The position numbers were made by a program, and so were the translations under genes. A stretch of 64,000 nt of DNA, from positions 4,061,501 through 4,125,500 of the forward strand of contig NZ_CP081966.1 of NCBI RefSeq assembly GCF_019823065.1, read 5' to 3'. A model generated the notes under the pieces. It was given only the letters and a program-made list of their open reading frames with translations, searched no databases and was not told the DNA's origin. Below, in pieces: positions 22,962-32,281 of this stretch. The stretch's first letter is position 1. Every line of letters starts with the position of its first letter. Source of the stretch: Pseudomonas mosselii (GTDB lineage Bacteria > Pseudomonadota > Gammaproteobacteria > Pseudomonadales > Pseudomonadaceae).

Positions 22962-23651
22962 ATGACCGCCTGCGCCCCAGCCGCCCCCCGCCTGCCTGCC
23001 CTGCTCGGTGCCGGCGAGACCCGCCTGTCGGCGGAGCAGATCTATCCACGGCTGTTCGACGCCATCCTAGAACAGCGCCTGCCGCCCGGCAGCGCCCTGC
23101 CCGAGCAGGCGCTGGGCAATGCCTTCGGTGTCAGCCGCACGGTGATCCGCCGGGTGCTCGGGCGCCTGTCCGACCAGCAGGTGGTGGTGCAGCGCCCCAG
23201 CCATACCGCGCACCTGGCCGCGCCCGACCCCGAGCAGGCGCGCCAGGTACTCAGCGCCCGGCGCCTGGCCGAGACCACCTTGATCGGCCTGGCCACCCAG
23301 CGCGCCCGACCGGCGCAGATCCGCCAACTGCGCCAGCTGGTCGAGCGCGAGCGCCAGCACCATGAGCGCGGCGAACGCTGCACGGCGATCCGCCTCGGCG
23401 GCGAGTTCCACATGAAACTGGCGCAGATGGCCGCCAACGCACCACTGGCGCGCTTCCTCAACGGCCTGGTGCCGATGACCTCGCTGATCATCGCCCGCTA
23501 TGAGTCACCATGCTGCGAGCACTGCGCGTGGCAGGAGCATGCGGCGATCATCGATGCGGTGGAAAGCGGCGACGGCGAGGCTGCGCTGGCGCTGATGCAT
23601 GATCATCTGGACCGCCTTGAGGCCAAACTCGATCTGGATCCGACTGACTGA
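22962..23651 (+). CDS. Second GntR-family regulator (FCD type)
   Basis: 229 residues, ribosome-binding site AAGGAG. Winged HTH (LPEQALGNAFGVSRTVIRRV) and FCD domain with metal-ligand-like residues (GGEFHMKLAQMA, HCAWQEHAAIIDA). It lies 19 bases after the first GntR gene and forms an operon with it and perhaps dctA. Its last 104 bases overlap the convergent isochorismatase-like gene. Confidence 0.88.
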   Translation: MTACAPAAPRLPALLGAGETRLSAEQIYPRLFDAILEQRLPPGSALPEQALGNAFGVSRTVIRRVLGRLSDQQVVVQRPSHTAHLAAPDPEQARQVLSARRLAETTLIGLATQRARPAQIRQLRQLVERERQHHERGERCTAIRLGGEFHMKLAQMAANAPLARFLNGLVPMTSLIIARYESPCCEHCAWQEHAAIIDAVESGDGEAALALMHDHLDRLEAKLDLDPTD

Positions 23652-24213
23652 ATCGGGCGAACGCCACCGCCTCGACATCCGGCAGGACCACCACTTCATC
23701 ACCCAACGACCATTCCGCCGCCCGCGCCGCCAAGGCGGCGGACACGCCGGGTGAACCGCCCGGGCCGGGCGGCACGTCGTACGTGGCGTGGGCATCGTGC
23801 GCCAGCAACACTTCGAAGCCCCGTTGCAGCGCGGCGCGGGCGGTGGCGGCCAGGCACATTTCCGAGAGCAGGCCGCACAGGGCCAGGCACTGGACACCCA
23901 ATTCGTGCAGCAAGGCCTGCAGGCCAGTCTCGACGAAACCATCGTCCTCGGTCTTGAACAGCACGTACTCGCCACGACCCGCCGAAAAATACAACTGCCA
24001 GCCGGCTGTGTGCGGGGCGTCCGGGGTGTCGGGCGCGCCGTCGTTCTGCAGGAAGATCACCGGCACGCCGGCCTGCCGCGCCCGCGCCAGCAGGCGGGCG
24101 ATGCTCGCCTGCAGGGCGAGGTGACCGGGGACGGCGTCGGCCCCTTCCATGAACGCGCATTGCACGTCCACCAGCAACAGGGCCTCGGCCCGGGGGATCG
24201 GTTCAGCGGACAT
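23548..24213 (-). CDS. Isochorismatase-like cysteine hydrolase
   Basis: 221 residues from the ATG at 24213. The fold signature is ALLLVDVQCAFMEGAD (catalytic Asp), a Lys in the VLFKTEDDGF region, and the nucleophile loop LCGLLSEMCLAATARAA with Cys. Family members usually end shortly after the AVAFARFSQ region (about residue 190). Here about 30 further residues, rich in Pro and Arg, are encoded opposite the 3' end of the GntR gene and look like read-through. Substrate unknown. A start at an upstream in-frame ATG near 24250 is possible. Confidence 0.82.
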   Translation of the reverse strand: MSAEPIPRAEALLLVDVQCAFMEGADAVPGHLALQASIARLLARARQAGVPVIFLQNDGAPDTPDAPHTAGWQLYFSAGRGEYVLFKTEDDGFVETGLQALLHELGVQCLALCGLLSEMCLAATARAALQRGFEVLLAHDAHATYDVPPGPGGSPGVSAALAARAAEWSLGDEVVVLPDVEAVAFARFSQSDPDRVWPQGGPDDHASAPAQPRRRRFPPHR

Positions 24214-24312
24214 GCGATGTTCCAGGACGCGGGATGAAACGTCGAGCATAGCGCAGCACCAGGGCACGCCGTACCATACCCGTCGAATCATCACAGTGCC
24301 CCGGAGGCCAAC

Positions 24313-24756
24313 ATGCAGCACACTATCGCGACAGCGGGCGCGGAACACTTCGATCGGCTGACCGATCTGTGGGAAGCCGCGGTACGGGCGACCCATGACT
24401 TTCTTCCCGACGGCTACATCGAGCGCCTGCGTCCGCTGGTGCGCGAGCAGTACCTGGGCTTTGTCGAGCTGCGTGCCTGGCGTGACCAGGAAGGCCATAT
24501 CCGCGGGTTTGCCGGGTTGCATGACGGCAAGCTGGAAATGCTCTTCGTCGACCCCGCCTGCCGCGGCCAGGGCATCGGCAAGGCGCTGCTGGCCAGCGTG
24601 GTCGAGGAGCTGGGCGTGCGTGAGGTGGACGTCAATGAACAGAACCCGCAGGCGGTGGGGTTCTACCTGAAACAGGGGTTCGTCCAGGTCGGCCGCTCCG
24701 AGGTGGATGGTCAGGGCGATCCGTACCCATTGCTGCACTTGAAGCTGGAGGGGTGA
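24313..24756 (+). CDS. GNAT-family N-acetyltransferase
   Basis: 147 residues. Acetyl-CoA motif A is MLFVDPACRGQGIGKALLAS (R-x-x-G-x-G), followed by VNEQNPQAVGFYLKQGF, the strand-helix of motif B. It resembles YjaB-type acetyltransferases. It diverges from the isochorismatase-like gene. Substrate unknown. Confidence 0.88.
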   Translation: MQHTIATAGAEHFDRLTDLWEAAVRATHDFLPDGYIERLRPLVREQYLGFVELRAWRDQEGHIRGFAGLHDGKLEMLFVDPACRGQGIGKALLASVVEELGVREVDVNEQNPQAVGFYLKQGFVQVGRSEVDGQGDPYPLLHLKLEG

Positions 24757-24804
24757 GCATGTCATTCACGCCTGCAAAGGGGGCCGCTCTGCGGCCGATC
24801 GCGG

Positions 24805-24860
24805 TGCAAGCCCGCTCCCACAGGTACTGCGTGGCGGTCCCTGTGGAAGCGGGCTTGGCC
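24805..24860. repeat. REP-type inverted repeat
   Basis: GCAAGCCCGCTCCCACAGG and its approximate inverse CCTGTGGAAGCGGGCTTGG, in the gap between two rightward genes. Confidence 0.7.
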
Positions 24861-24916
24861 AAGACAAACCTATACTTCGGGTAATCACCCAGCCTCTCGC
24901 CAAGGGGGCAATCCGC

Positions 24917-25912
24917 GTGAAATCAATCCTCGTGATGTTTGCGCTCTGCCTCCTGCTGGCCCTCGCCGGCTGCGCCGGCAAACGTCCCCCGGCCCCGCCA
25001 CCCCCGCAGAATCTGCCCCCCGCCGCCTGGCAACGCATCGACCAGGACATCATCGAAGCTTCGGTCGCCGCAGCGGACTCGGCCAACGACTACGCCCGGC
25101 GCTCCATGCGTGTGTGGAAGGAGCAGGTACAGCAGCGTACCGAGAACGATTTCATCCCCTGGTTCACCGGCTACTGGACCCAGCAATGGCTCACGCTCAA
25201 GGTGGCCTGGTACACGATGAACAGCGGCAACGGCAACGAGCCGCCAGAGAAGCGCCTGGGCCTGTACCTACAAGCGCAATACCGCGAACGGGTGATCGAC
25301 CCGGTGGCCGAGCAGATCAACCCCGAGGGCATCCGCGACCGCGCCAGCGAGCTGTACCTGCAACTGCTCGGCCAGCAGCTGCCGGCGATCATCCAGCGCT
25401 ACAACGCGCCGCCCGAGCAGTTCAGCCAACGCCTGAACCGCATCCCGATCATCGCCCTGGGGCCGCCGGACGCACGCAACGCGTCGCTCTATCAACTGCT
25501 GCGGGCCAAGTCGCTGGACCAGCAACCGGCCTGGCAATCCCTGCGCCAGCACCTGCACCAGCAGGCCGCCAAGGCCCCCGGGCAGACCGAGGCAGGGCTG
25601 TCGTCGGTGGCCACCCAGGCCAGCGAAAAACTCGGCGCCACCCTGGCCCCGCGCGGCGCCGCCAGCGCGATCGCGGCGGCGGTGGGCAAGGCGGCGGGGG
25701 CGTTGATCTCGGTGGCGGCAACCGGCTACGGCATCATCACCCATGACCGCGAACAGCCGCAGATGGTCGAGCAACTGCGGGTGATCCTCAATGTGGCGCT
25801 GAACCAGGAATGGCAGGAGCTGATGGAGAACCGCCAGAGCGGGGCCATGGCCGGGGTGTACTACCTGTCGGGGCAGGTGGAGGACAGTTTGCTCGGCTAC
25901 CGATCCCCCTGA
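24917..25912 (+). CDS. Predicted lipoprotein of unknown function
   Basis: 331 residues. Lipoprotein signal peptide with lipobox LAGC (Cys 19 of MKSILVMFALCLLLALAGCA), then a proline-rich linker and a largely helical body. A glycine/alanine-rich hydrophobic stretch near residues 240-275 (AIAAAVGKAAGALISVAATG) could insert in a membrane. No named family recognised. It stands alone, followed by a convergent PACE gene. Confidence 0.8.
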   Translation: MKSILVMFALCLLLALAGCAGKRPPAPPPPQNLPPAAWQRIDQDIIEASVAAADSANDYARRSMRVWKEQVQQRTENDFIPWFTGYWTQQWLTLKVAWYTMNSGNGNEPPEKRLGLYLQAQYRERVIDPVAEQINPEGIRDRASELYLQLLGQQLPAIIQRYNAPPEQFSQRLNRIPIIALGPPDARNASLYQLLRAKSLDQQPAWQSLRQHLHQQAAKAPGQTEAGLSSVATQASEKLGATLAPRGAASAIAAAVGKAAGALISVAATGYGIITHDREQPQMVEQLRVILNVALNQEWQELMENRQSGAMAGVYYLSGQVEDSLLGYRSP

Positions 25913-25941
25913 AGCGAAGTCAACGCGCGCCTGCAAAAGGC

Positions 25942-26370
25942 TCAGGCCGTCGCCATTGCTGAGGTCGGCAAGCCGAAAATCCGGTCGAACGCCCAGTTAT
26001 AGAGGAACGTGTAGCACGGCACCAGGATGATGAACGCCAGGTCCACCAACAACGCCTCCAGCAGCGTCATGTCCAGCCACCAGGCGATCAGCGGGATCAA
26101 GTACACCACCAGGGTCAGCTGGAAGCCGATGGCATGCGCCACCCGTCGGCCCAGGCTGCGGCCGCGCTTGGCCTGGCGGCTCTCCCAGCGCTCGAACAAG
26201 GTGTTGTAGATGAGGTTCCAGAGCATGGCGATGGTGGTGATCATCACCGCCAGGGGCCCGGTGTGCGAAGCCTGGGTGTCGGACAGGTAGGCCAGGCCCA
26301 GGGTCGACATGCACAGGCCGATCAGTTCATAGAAGGTCACGTAGACCAGTTTGCGTTTGGGTCCTTGCAC
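25942..26370 (-). CDS. PACE-family efflux transporter
   Basis: 142 residues with four predicted membrane helices arranged as two bacterial transmembrane pairs. Glu 15 in VYVTFYELIGL is at the same position as the essential Glu 15 of AceI, the chlorhexidine/diamine pump of Acinetobacter. The second repeat has IGFQLTLVVYLIPLIAW. It is divergent from a LysR regulator, as in known aceI/aceR pairs, so inducible export of a cationic biocide or short diamine is likely. Confidence 0.9.
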   Translation of the reverse strand: MQGPKRKLVYVTFYELIGLCMSTLGLAYLSDTQASHTGPLAVMITTIAMLWNLIYNTLFERWESRQAKRGRSLGRRVAHAIGFQLTLVVYLIPLIAWWLDMTLLEALLVDLAFIILVPCYTFLYNWAFDRIFGLPTSAMATA

Positions 26371-26444
26371 GAAGTTACCTTGCTGCGGGTATGACGAAGG
26401 CGCGCAGAATGAATCAATAAATTTGACAGGAAAAGTAAGTAGCC

Positions 26445-26459
26445 TTCAGATTTGCTGAA
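26445..26459. promoter_or_regulatory. LysR-type box in the PACE/LysR intergenic region
   Basis: TTCAG-ATTTG-CTGAA, an inverted repeat with a 5-base centre. It lies two bases before the ribosome-binding site of the LysR gene and overlaps the expected -10 of a promoter with -35 TTGACA at 26423-26428. Autorepression fits this position. Confidence 0.5.
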
Positions 26460-26470
26460 AGGAGACTGCC

Positions 26471-27349
26471 ATGAACTTTTCCAGCGATACCATCCTGCTG
26501 TTCCTTGCCGTGCTCGACCGCGGCTCGTTTTCCGCCGCCGCGCGGGCCCTCGGCCGCGTGCCTTCGGCGGTGAGCATGGCTATCGGCAACCTCGAGGCGG
26601 AGCTTGGTTACCCGTTGTTCGAACGCGGCTCGCGCGAGGCGCGCCCGACCGCGCAGGCCCAGGCCCTAGAACCCCACGCCCGGCTGATTGCCGAACAGCT
26701 CGGGCTGCTGGAAGTGCACGCGCTGGAGCTGTCGCGTGGGCTCGAAAGCAGCCTGGCCATCGCCGTGGTCCCGGACATCGACCAGCGCCCGTTGCTCGAA
26801 GCCATTACTCGCCTTGGCGAGCGCTATCCGCTGCTGGACATCGAACTGCTCGCCGCGCCCCAGGAAGAGGCCCTGCAGTTGCTCGACAGTGGCCGCGCCG
26901 GTCTGTGCCTGGCCTTCGCCGGATTGCAGGTGGATCCGCGGCGCAGCTTCCAGCACATCGCCATCGAATCGCTGGTGGCCACGCTGTCGCCGCAGCACCC
27001 CGCCCTGCGCGAAGGGCGCATCCGTCACCTTGAAGACTTGGTAAACCTGCGACAGATCCTGGTACGCAGCCGCGACCTGCCACTGTCCGACCCGCGCTCG
27101 CTGATCGGCACCTCGCATTGGCGCACCGACAGCCTGGACCTTGCCGTGCAGATGGTCGAGGCGGGGCTGGGCTGGGGCGATTTGCCCCTGTCACGGGTCG
27201 CGCCGCTGATCGACGCCGGGCGCCTGGTGCGCCTGGAATTCCACAACACCCGCAACGAACTGCAACTGCCGGTGAATGCCTTCTGGCTCAAGCAGCAACC
27301 CCTCGGCCAGGCGGCCAGGATGTTGGTGAGCCTGTTGGCTTCGAAATGA
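26471..27349 (+). CDS. LysR-family regulator, probable activator of the PACE gene
   Basis: 292 residues. N-terminal HTH (RGSFSAAARALGRVPSAVSM) and the periplasmic-binding-like effector domain. GGAG lies nine bases before the ATG. It is divergent from the PACE efflux gene with about 100 bases between, the standard LysR arrangement. Confidence 0.9.
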   Translation: MNFSSDTILLFLAVLDRGSFSAAARALGRVPSAVSMAIGNLEAELGYPLFERGSREARPTAQAQALEPHARLIAEQLGLLEVHALELSRGLESSLAIAVVPDIDQRPLLEAITRLGERYPLLDIELLAAPQEEALQLLDSGRAGLCLAFAGLQVDPRRSFQHIAIESLVATLSPQHPALREGRIRHLEDLVNLRQILVRSRDLPLSDPRSLIGTSHWRTDSLDLAVQMVEAGLGWGDLPLSRVAPLIDAGRLVRLEFHNTRNELQLPVNAFWLKQQPLGQAARMLVSLLASK

Positions 27350-27399
27350 TTTGTCACCCTGTTAGGGCAATTGCGCCAAGCATTGCGACATTTAGTCTT

Positions 27400-27426
27400 T
27401 CAACATTTTTCAGACTCGGCCGATAG
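27400..27426 (+). promoter_or_regulatory. Sigma-28 (FliA) promoter of the chemoreceptor gene
   Basis: TCAACATT (27400-27407), 11-base spacer, GCCGATAG (27419-27426); the -10 matches the FliA consensus GCCGATAA in seven of eight bases. It lies 73 bases before the chemoreceptor start. Confidence 0.7.
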
Positions 27427-27499
27427 CGTTGCAACAGGCTCCGCCATCCGTGCCACAAGCACGCGGCGCCCTCCTTTCACTGGCTCAAGGTCTCGAAAC

Positions 27500-29386
27500 A
27501 TGAACCTGAAATTCCGCCACAAGATCCTGCTCAGTGCCTGCGCCGTCGTCGTACTGGCCTTCGCGCTGTTCACCCTCTACAACGACTACCTGCAACGCAA
27601 CACCATCCGCCAGAACATCGAGTCCTCGGTGCGCCAGGCCGGCGCGCAGACCGCCAGCAGCGTGCAGAACTGGATGAGCGGCCGCATTCTGGTACTGGAG
27701 AACCTGGCCCAGGACATCGCCCAGCAGGGTGCCGGCAGCAACGTGCCGGGCCTGGTCGACCAGCCGTCGTACACCAGCAACTTCCAGTTCACCTATTTCG
27801 GCCAGAACACCGGCCTGTTCACCCAGCGCCCCGACGCCAAGATGCCCGATGGCTACGACCCGCGTCAGCGCCCCTGGTACACCCAGGCCGTGGCCGCCAA
27901 CCAGACCATGCTGACCCCGCCCTACATGGCGGCGGTAGGTGGCCTGGTGGTGACCATCGCCATGCCGGTCAAGGCCAAGGGTAGCGGCGAGCTGATCGGT
28001 GTGGTCGGCGGTGACCTGAGCCTAAACACCCTGGTCGACATCATCAACGCCGTCGACTTCGGCGGCATCGGCCACGCCTTCCTGGTCGACCGCAATGGCC
28101 AGGTGATCGTCAGCCCGGACAAGGACCGGGTGATGAAGAACCTCAAGGACATCTACCCGGGCTCGCCGCTGCGCGTGGAAACCGGCATCCAGGAAGTGAG
28201 CCTCGACGGCAAGGAGCGCATCATCTCCTTCGCCCCGGTCGACGGCCTGCCGTCGGCGCAGTGGTACATCGGCCTGTCCATCGACAAGGAAAAAGCCTAC
28301 GCCCCGCTGAGCCAGTTCCGCACCTCGGCCATCATCGCCATGCTCATCGCCGTGGCGGTCATCGCAGGCCTGCTCGGCCTGCTGATCCCGGTGCTGATGC
28401 GCCCGCTGACCACCATGGGCCGCGCCATGCAGGACATCGCCGAAGGCGAAGGCGATCTGACCCGCCGCCTGACTGTCGAGCAGAAGGACGAGTTCGGCGA
28501 GCTGGCCATCTCGTTCAACCGTTTCGTCGAGCGTATCCACGCCTCGATCAGCGAAGTGTCCTCGGCCACCCGCCTGGTGCATGACCTGTCGGAAAAGGTC
28601 GTGGTCGCCTCCAACGCCTCGCTCACCGGCTCCGAAGAGCAGAGCATGCGCACCAACAGCGTCGCTGCCGCCATCAACGAACTGGGCGCCGCCACCCAGG
28701 AAATCGCCCGCAACGCCGCCGATGCCTCGCAACACGCCAGTGGCGCCAGCGAACAGGCCAACGGTGGCCGCCAGGTGGTCGAAGAGGCCATCAGCGCCAT
28801 GACCGCCCTGTCCGAGCGCATCAGCGAGTCCTGCGAGCAGATCGAGACCCTCAACGCCAGCACCGACGAGATCGGCAAGATCCTCGACGTGATCAAGGGC
28901 ATCTCCCAGCAGACCAACCTGCTGGCGCTCAACGCCGCCATCGAGGCCGCCCGTGCCGGTGAGGCCGGCCGAGGCTTCGCCGTGGTCGCCGACGAAGTGC
29001 GCAACCTGGCCCACCGCACCCAGGAGTCGGCCGAAGAGATCCACCGCATGATCACCAGCCTGCAGGTCGGCTCGCGCGAGGCGGTGCACACCATGAACAC
29101 CAGTCAGGTCTCCAGCGAAGAGACCGTGCAGGTGGCCAACGAGGCCGGTGAGCGCCTGGCCAGCGTCACCCAGCGCATCGGCGAGATCGACGGCATGAAC
29201 CAGTCGGTGGCCACCGCCACCGAAGAGCAGACCGCCGTGGTCGAGAGCCTGAACCTGGACATCACCCAGATCAACGCGCTGAACCAGCAAGGGGTGGAGA
29301 ACCTCAACGAAACCCTGCGCCACTGCGACGCCCTGAGCCAGCAGGCCGGACGCCTGAAGCAACTGGTCGGCAGCTTCCGTATCTAA
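27500..29386 (+). CDS. Amino-acid chemoreceptor (dCache_1 MCP, PctA-like)
   Basis: 628 residues, the length of P. aeruginosa PctA (629). TM1 about 8-28, periplasmic double-Cache about 35-275, TM2 about 276-300, HAMP, then the signalling hairpin [20 protein letters not shown]. The amino-acid motif is complete: Tyr 119, Arg 124, Trp 126, Tyr 127 ([10 protein letters not shown]), Tyr 142 and Asp 172 (VGGDLSL). It should therefore sense one or more L-amino acids. The ATG at 27500 is chosen because TM1 starts there; the open frame extends upstream. No C-terminal CheR-binding pentapeptide is present (ends GSFRI). Confidence 0.92.
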   Translation: MNLKFRHKILLSACAVVVLAFALFTLYNDYLQRNTIRQNIESSVRQAGAQTASSVQNWMSGRILVLENLAQDIAQQGAGSNVPGLVDQPSYTSNFQFTYFGQNTGLFTQRPDAKMPDGYDPRQRPWYTQAVAANQTMLTPPYMAAVGGLVVTIAMPVKAKGSGELIGVVGGDLSLNTLVDIINAVDFGGIGHAFLVDRNGQVIVSPDKDRVMKNLKDIYPGSPLRVETGIQEVSLDGKERIISFAPVDGLPSAQWYIGLSIDKEKAYAPLSQFRTSAIIAMLIAVAVIAGLLGLLIPVLMRPLTTMGRAMQDIAEGEGDLTRRLTVEQKDEFGELAISFNRFVERIHASISEVSSATRLVHDLSEKVVVASNASLTGSEEQSMRTNSVAAAINELGAATQEIARNAADASQHASGASEQANGGRQVVEEAISAMTALSERISESCEQIETLNASTDEIGKILDVIKGISQQTNLLALNAAIEAARAGEAGRGFAVVADEVRNLAHRTQESAEEIHRMITSLQVGSREAVHTMNTSQVSSEETVQVANEAGERLASVTQRIGEIDGMNQSVATATEEQTAVVESLNLDITQINALNQQGVENLNETLRHCDALSQQAGRLKQLVGSFRI

Positions 29387-29396
29387 GGCGTGCTCT

Positions 29397-29441
29397 TCGC
29401 CGACAAGCCGGCTCCTACTGCAGGAGCCGGCTTGTCGGCGA
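29397..29441. terminator. 20-bp perfect hairpin after the chemoreceptor
   Basis: TCGCCGACAAGCCGGCTCCT and its exact inverse, with loop ACTGC, 11 bases after the stop. There is no T-run; it may be a terminator or a REP-like element. Confidence 0.6.
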
Positions 29442-29521
29442 GCCGGCCGCTCAGGCCACCTCAATCTCCCCTGCCCCGCCGCATCAGCCCATCGTCCTGA
29501 CCGCCTAGGACGGTGCCGCTG

Positions 29522-29899
29522 TCATTCCTGCCCGACGAAGGCCTGCACCTCGATCTCCACATCCACGCCCAGGGCCAACGCCGAGGCCACCGTGGAGCGC
29601 ACCGGCAACGCCGCGCCGAAGAACGTCTTGTACACCTCGTTGAAACCCGCGAAATGACTCATGTCCGACAGCCATACGGTGCACTTCACCACCTGGTCGA
29701 AGCGCGCCCCGCAGGCCGCCAGGCTCTCGCCGATCCGCTCGCAGGCCGCGCGGGTCTGTTCCTGAATATCGCCCTTGACCACCTCGCCGGCCGCATTCAT
29801 CGGAACCTGCCCGGAGAGGAACAGGAACCCTCCAGCCTTCACCGCACGTGAAAATGGAAACGGCAGGCTGCTGGGAAAACGCTGGATGTCATTGCTCAT
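29522..29899 (-). CDS. RidA-family enamine/imine deaminase
   Basis: 125 residues. It removes reactive enamine/imine intermediates. Visible family features: GGFLFLSGQVP near the N-terminus, the carboxylate-binding Arg in LPVRSTVASALA, and the terminal VEIEVQAFVG. Members of this subgroup lacking classic RidA context may act on other Rid substrates. It is convergent with the chemoreceptor and divergent from the TauE gene. Confidence 0.9.
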   Translation of the reverse strand: MSNDIQRFPSSLPFPFSRAVKAGGFLFLSGQVPMNAAGEVVKGDIQEQTRAACERIGESLAACGARFDQVVKCTVWLSDMSHFAGFNEVYKTFFGAALPVRSTVASALALGVDVEIEVQAFVGQE

Positions 29900-30093
29900 G
29901 GAACACTCCTTTCAGGGTTGGTTGGAACGTGCCGCCGGACAGCGCGCGAACTCATCGAGATTGCAGCACGCCCGTCGCACATCTTGAACAGGCCAGCGGT
30001 TATAACCTAATAACGAACAAGTCTATTTGGCTATAAAAAAATCTATATGCTGGCAGCATCCGATCACGGGCAAGCTGGGCAGTCGAGTAGCGT

Positions 30094-30879
30094 ATGGATG
30101 TAGGTTCTTTCGGTTTCACCATTGCGGGCCTGGTTGTGGGCTTCATCGTCGGCATGACCGGCGTCGGCGGCGGTTCGCTGATGACCCCGATCCTGCTGTG
30201 GTTCGGCATCAACCCGGCCACCGCCGTGGGCACCGACCTGCTCTATGCCGCCATCACCAAGGCCAGTGGCGTCTGGGTGCATGGCCGCAACAAGAACATC
30301 GACTGGAAGATCACCGGCTGGCTGAGCCTGGGCAGCGTGCCCGCCGCCGCCCTCACCCTGTGGTTCCTCAGTACCCTGCACACCGATACCTCGGCGCTGA
30401 ACGCCATCATCAAGCAAGGCCTGGCGGTGGTGCTGATCCTCACCGCCCTGGCGATCCTGTTCAAATCGCGCCTGCAGGCGTTCGCCAGCAAGCATGCCGG
30501 CGATCACTACCACCTCAGCGACCGCACCCTGAACATCCTCACCGTGATCACCGGTGTGGTGCTGGGGGTAATGGTCACCCTCACCTCCATCGGTGCCGGC
30601 GCGCTGGGGACCGTGGCGCTGTTCCTGCTGTACCCGTTCCTGGTCACCCGCCGTCTGGTCGGCACCGAGATCGCCCACGCCGTGCCATTGACCCTGGTGG
30701 CTGGCCTCGGTCATGCCGGCATGGGCAACATGGACTGGTCACTGCTGGGCTACCTGCTTCTGGGTTCGCTGCCGGGGATCTACCTGGGCAGCCACCTGAC
30801 CGGGCGCATCTCTGACCGCGTGCTGCGGCCTTGCCTGGCGACCATGCTGCTGCTGATCGGCTACAAGCTGGCGTTCTGA
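30094..30879 (+). CDS. TauE/SafE-family anion exporter or permease
   Basis: 261 residues with about eight membrane helices. The family repeat motif GFIVGMTGVGGGSLMTP occurs at the N-terminus and a second GVMVTLTSIGAGALGT in the middle, marking the two halves. Members move sulfite, sulfoacetate or other organosulfur anions; the substrate here is unknown. Confidence 0.9.
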   Translation: MDVGSFGFTIAGLVVGFIVGMTGVGGGSLMTPILLWFGINPATAVGTDLLYAAITKASGVWVHGRNKNIDWKITGWLSLGSVPAAALTLWFLSTLHTDTSALNAIIKQGLAVVLILTALAILFKSRLQAFASKHAGDHYHLSDRTLNILTVITGVVLGVMVTLTSIGAGALGTVALFLLYPFLVTRRLVGTEIAHAVPLTLVAGLGHAGMGNMDWSLLGYLLLGSLPGIYLGSHLTGRISDRVLRPCLATMLLLIGYKLAF

Positions 30880-30899
30880 ACCACACCTCGCGCCCTTCT

Positions 30900-30960
30900 G
30901 AGCGGCCTTGCCGAGGCGTCGGACCGGTCGGAAAGGGCCGCAGAGCGGCCCCGGCAATAT
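30900..30960. repeat. Single REP arm
   Basis: AGCGGCCTTGCCGAGGCGTC plus CGGACCGGTCGG and CGGCAATAT, the same as the left arm of the REPIN at 12754. It abuts the signal-peptide fragment on its right. Confidence 0.75.
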
Positions 30961-31051
30961 CAGCTTGATGCACAGATCTGGGGGCGCTTTCAGCCTGCGC
31001 GGCCAGTGGCGCCATGAGCGCCAGAAGCAGTGCCGCACGGTAGTGTTTCAT
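30956..31051 (-). pseudogene. Signal-peptide remnant of a lost secreted protein
   Basis: From an ATG at 31051 the frame encodes a clean Sec signal peptide (MKHYRAALLLALMAPLAAQA) and about a dozen more residues (ESAPRSVHQADI). It then runs straight into a REP element, after which the sequence is REP translation. The frame lies 39 bases after the DUF1176 gene in the same direction. It looks like the 5' end of a secreted-protein gene whose body was replaced during REP insertion or deletion. Confidence 0.5.
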
Positions 31052-31090
31052 ACATTGCATGGTGTTGCCCCGGACGTCCCTTTCACGCTT

Positions 31091-32131
31091 TCAGCCTTCG
31101 CTGCGCCATAGTACCGGCCAACTGTCAGTGCCCACTTCGGCACACCGGTCCATCCGCGCCAACCTGACCAGGCGCATGCGCATGCCGTCGTAGCGCCAGC
31201 TTTCCTCGACCCCACAACTGCCGGGATAGTCGTCCTTGGCATAGCTGTGGAGCTCGCCTTTTTTGGGGTAGAACTCGATGGCATCGCGCATCCGGCTGAT
31301 CAGCACCGGGCTGGACGGTGCCTCGAACTCAAGCGGCCCAAGGGTGTAAGGCGCCTTACGCGACACCTTGTACAACGCGTAGAGGCAATGGAAGTCGTTG
31401 CAGTTGTAGCTGAGCAACGCCAGGGCGTGCTGGCCGTCCAGGGCATGCAGCTCAAGCTTGGGAGCGACATCGTATTCGTTCTTCAACTGGTCTTCGGCGG
31501 CCGCCTTGGCCATCACTACCGGGTTGATGCCCGCCAGTTCCTGCTCGCTAAGCGGCGTGGGTGCCACAAAGGCCGGCCCCTTGGGCTTGGCCGGGATGGG
31601 CAGCTGGGTGTCGGCGACGCTGTCACCGGGTCGCATCAGCGCGCTGTAGTGACCGACCCGGCCCTGCACCGCATCCATCAGCAGCAAGACGGCGCTCAGG
31701 CCCTGCAGCGAACTCACGCGCTCCCCTGGCCGGGTGTCGTCCACCAGGCGCTGGCCGTTACGCAATTGCTGCAACACGGCGTAGGCATCGGCGCCCTCCA
31801 GTTCCAGGGTGGTCTCGGCGCCGCGGGTCATGCGCCAGGGGGCGACCAGCAGTTGGCCGTCGAGCAGGGGTTCGCCCGACCAATCGGTGCTACCCACCAG
31901 GGTCAGGTGCAGGTTGCCCCAGGCGCCCGCCTCGCGCTGCACCAGCATGCCCACCCGCATCTTCTCCGGATGATCGGCCAGCACCGCGGTGCAGAAACGC
32001 GTGTTGTCGCAGCCCACCACCCAGTCCTTGATCTCCCGGTACACCGGTACCGGCTCTGGCTCCGCCGCGCCGACCAGGCCCGGTAGCAACGCCAGCCCCA
32101 GGGCCAGCCAATTCCTTGTTGTTGCGCGCAT
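31091..32131 (-). CDS. DUF1176 periplasmic protein
   Basis: 346 residues from the ATG at 32131 (signal peptide MRATTRNWLALGLALLPGLV, cleavage after GAA). The DUF1176 pattern is visible: YREIKDWVVGCDNTRFCTAV at the start of the mature protein, a middle NPVVMAKAA region, and Cys pairs in LLSYNCNDFHCLYA and GSCGVEESWRYDG. It is probably exported. Function unknown. It is divergent from the heme oxygenase gene. Confidence 0.85.
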   Translation of the reverse strand: MRATTRNWLALGLALLPGLVGAAEPEPVPVYREIKDWVVGCDNTRFCTAVLADHPEKMRVGMLVQREAGAWGNLHLTLVGSTDWSGEPLLDGQLLVAPWRMTRGAETTLELEGADAYAVLQQLRNGQRLVDDTRPGERVSSLQGLSAVLLLMDAVQGRVGHYSALMRPGDSVADTQLPIPAKPKGPAFVAPTPLSEQELAGINPVVMAKAAAEDQLKNEYDVAPKLELHALDGQHALALLSYNCNDFHCLYALYKVSRKAPYTLGPLEFEAPSSPVLISRMRDAIEFYPKKGELHSYAKDDYPGSCGVEESWRYDGMRMRLVRLARMDRCAEVGTDSWPVLWRSEG

Positions 32132-32281
32132 CGTGCTGCATTCCTGTCTTAGCCGTGAAAGCCCCACTCCAGAGGCGGCGCAATGATTCCACAGATCAAA
32201 TGCCAGGTGCGGAAAATCGGCAGTGGTGATTGCGCCATGGGATCTGGCAGTATCGGTGGCGTCCTGTTCAGAGCCTGCGCC

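Noticed and set aside
28022..29464. A 480-codon minus-strand frame opposite the chemoreceptor
   Set aside because: Antisense of the MCP signalling domain; no ribosome-binding site and no recognisable motifs.
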